A DNA stretch of 64,000 nt from Scopulibacillus darangshiensis (GTDB taxonomy: Bacteria > Bacillota > Bacilli > Bacillales > Sporolactobacillaceae): contig NZ_SLXK01000013.1 in the NCBI RefSeq assembly GCF_004341035.1, positions 37,070 to 101,069 of the forward strand, written 5' to 3'. Under the pieces are notes generated by a model. That model had not been told where the DNA came from and did not search any database. It saw nothing but the letters and a program-made list of their open reading frames with translations. Positions 63,183 to 64,000 of this stretch are shown in pieces. The translations under genes and the position numbers were made by a program. Position 1 is the first letter of the stretch; every line of letters begins with the position of its first letter.

Positions 63183-63719
63183 ATCCTTATACCCTAAGAT
63201 TTGCAGAAAGGGTGTAAGCGCTCCCGCTTAAGCGTCACAGTAAAGCCCAGACGGAACCTAAAATCACACCTTTTCTGTGTAGTATTTCAATATTATTTAT
63301 AGATTAAATATCTATTATTATATGATAGTTATAAGCTATTGAATGCTGCTATTACCCAAGTAGGCAAATTAGGTTGAAATATATAATTGCTAATAAAATT
63401 ATTCTGGGGAATTAAAAACCTGTTTTTACTCATGATTCTATATCTATTATACCACTATTTAGCTATTAATTAAATCCAGTATAATTTACACTTATATCCA
63501 AAGGGATAGCCATTACTTACTACCCCTCTGCAATGAATAAAGGCCTCTTTGCCCCCTACTTTTGCAGTACTTATAATAATCATATAACCCGAAACCGTTG
63601 ATACTATTATTGGTTTCGGGTATTTTTATTTTAATTTTGTGTCAATTATATGTGGATTTATATGGATTAATATAGTATACTATAGGTATCTCAAGCTTTG
63701 ATATCGCGAGGGAAGTCAT
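63183..63719. promoter_or_regulatory. Intergenic region: candidate cre, terminator hairpin and IS upstream region
   Basis: TGTAAGCGCTCCCG at 63213-63226 fits the first ten positions of the cre consensus and lies in the leader of mqo. ATAACCCGAAACC and GGTTTCGGGTAT (63584-63621) form a stem followed by TTTTTATTTT, a terminator pointing towards the IS1634-type gene, perhaps the boundary of that element. The rest is AT-rich and holds no gene that I can see. Confidence 0.45.
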
Positions 63720-64000
63720 ATGTATCTTCGAAAAATGAAAAATAAAAAAACTGGACGAATATATTTGTCTATCGTACATAGTTACCGTGATAAGGTCACC
63801 AAAACAACCAGATCAAAAACAATTAAATCCCTTGGCTACCTAGATGATTTGGAAAAACAATATGACGATCCCATTACCTTTTTTACGGCAGAGATTCAAC
63901 GAATAAATAAGCAACAGGATACGGATCGTTCTCCCATTGCTTTCAGTATTGACAAAGGAGAACGCATTCAGACCGATGAGAAAAATCGTAAAAATTTAGG
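63720..64000 (+). CDS. IS1634-family transposase, N-terminal part (cut by window edge)
   Basis: 93 codons are visible: YLRKMKNKKTGRIYLSIVHS, SKTIKSLGYLDDLEKQYDDP and FFTAEIQRINK. This is the usual opening of IS1634-type (IS4 superfamily) transposases, which continue to about 550 residues. The ATG at 63720-63722 follows GAGGGAAG. The catalytic DDE core lies outside the window, so intactness cannot be judged. Confidence 0.8.
   Translation, partial: MYLRKMKNKKTGRIYLSIVHSYRDKVTKTTRSKTIKSLGYLDDLEKQYDDPITFFTAEIQRINKQQDTDRSPIAFSIDKGERIQTDEKNRKNL

Overview
This window looks like a chromosomal segment of a low-to-moderate GC, spore-former-type Firmicute (Bacillaceae or a close relative). The basis is strong AGGAGG-type ribosome binding sites, frequent TTG and GTG starts, T-box leaders, close relatives of Bacillus gene sets (LnrJKLMN, NatKR-NatAB, YitT, YpgQ, PaiB, MelA, Mqo, an MmgD-like citrate synthase) and Bacillaceae-type dispersed repeats. 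No rRNA or tRNA gene was recognised. All calls come from reading the sequence; no database search was run.

Layout. 1-1.3 kb: start of a citrate/methylcitrate synthase, an IS91-type transposase remnant, and a cobalamin riboswitch with no gene left behind it. 1.5-8.3 kb: a PAS histidine kinase, then a two-component system and ABC exporter resembling the linearmycin-resistance LnrJKLMN set. 8.5-18.3 kb: a YitT membrane protein, a ParE/Phd toxin-antitoxin pair, small stress and metabolic genes, a CPA1 antiporter, cytidine deaminase, several broken genes, and an archaeal-type prolyl-tRNA synthetase behind a T-box. 18.6-29.7 kb: a DUF2325 gene, then a complete type I-C CRISPR-Cas locus (19 repeats, 18 spacers; cas3-cas5-cas8c-cas7-cas4-cas1-cas2, all on the minus strand, with the leader between cas2 and the array). 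Upstream of cas3 lie a decayed IS1380-type transposase and a MITE-like repeat.

31-41 kb: RNase H-like protein, Uma2 nuclease-fold protein, proline dehydrogenase, NatKR divergent from NatAB (with a candidate LytTR operator between them), two paired membrane proteins and an M20 amidohydrolase. 41-56 kb: an accessory-type stretch of GNAT acetyltransferases, Nudix, PaiB/MocR, HD hydrolase, alpha-galactosidase with a divergent AraC regulator, an SRAP protein, a GDSL hydrolase and an arginyl-tRNA synthetase with its own T-box. 56.9-64 kb: a NERD protein followed by a striking array of seven 52-bp hairpin repeats, an APH-like kinase, a frameshifted P-loop kinase, an RraA/IS21/BglG-type locus destroyed by an insertion, malate:quinone oxidoreductase and the start of an IS1634-type transposase.

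The window shows heavy gene decay. At least ten loci are truncated, frameshifted or chimeric, next to IS remnants and dispersed repeats. The best candidates for further work are the 52-bp hairpin array, the orphan B12 riboswitch, the hairpin that buries the IS21 transposase ribosome binding site, the LytTR operator in front of natA, and the two T-box-controlled tRNA synthetases.
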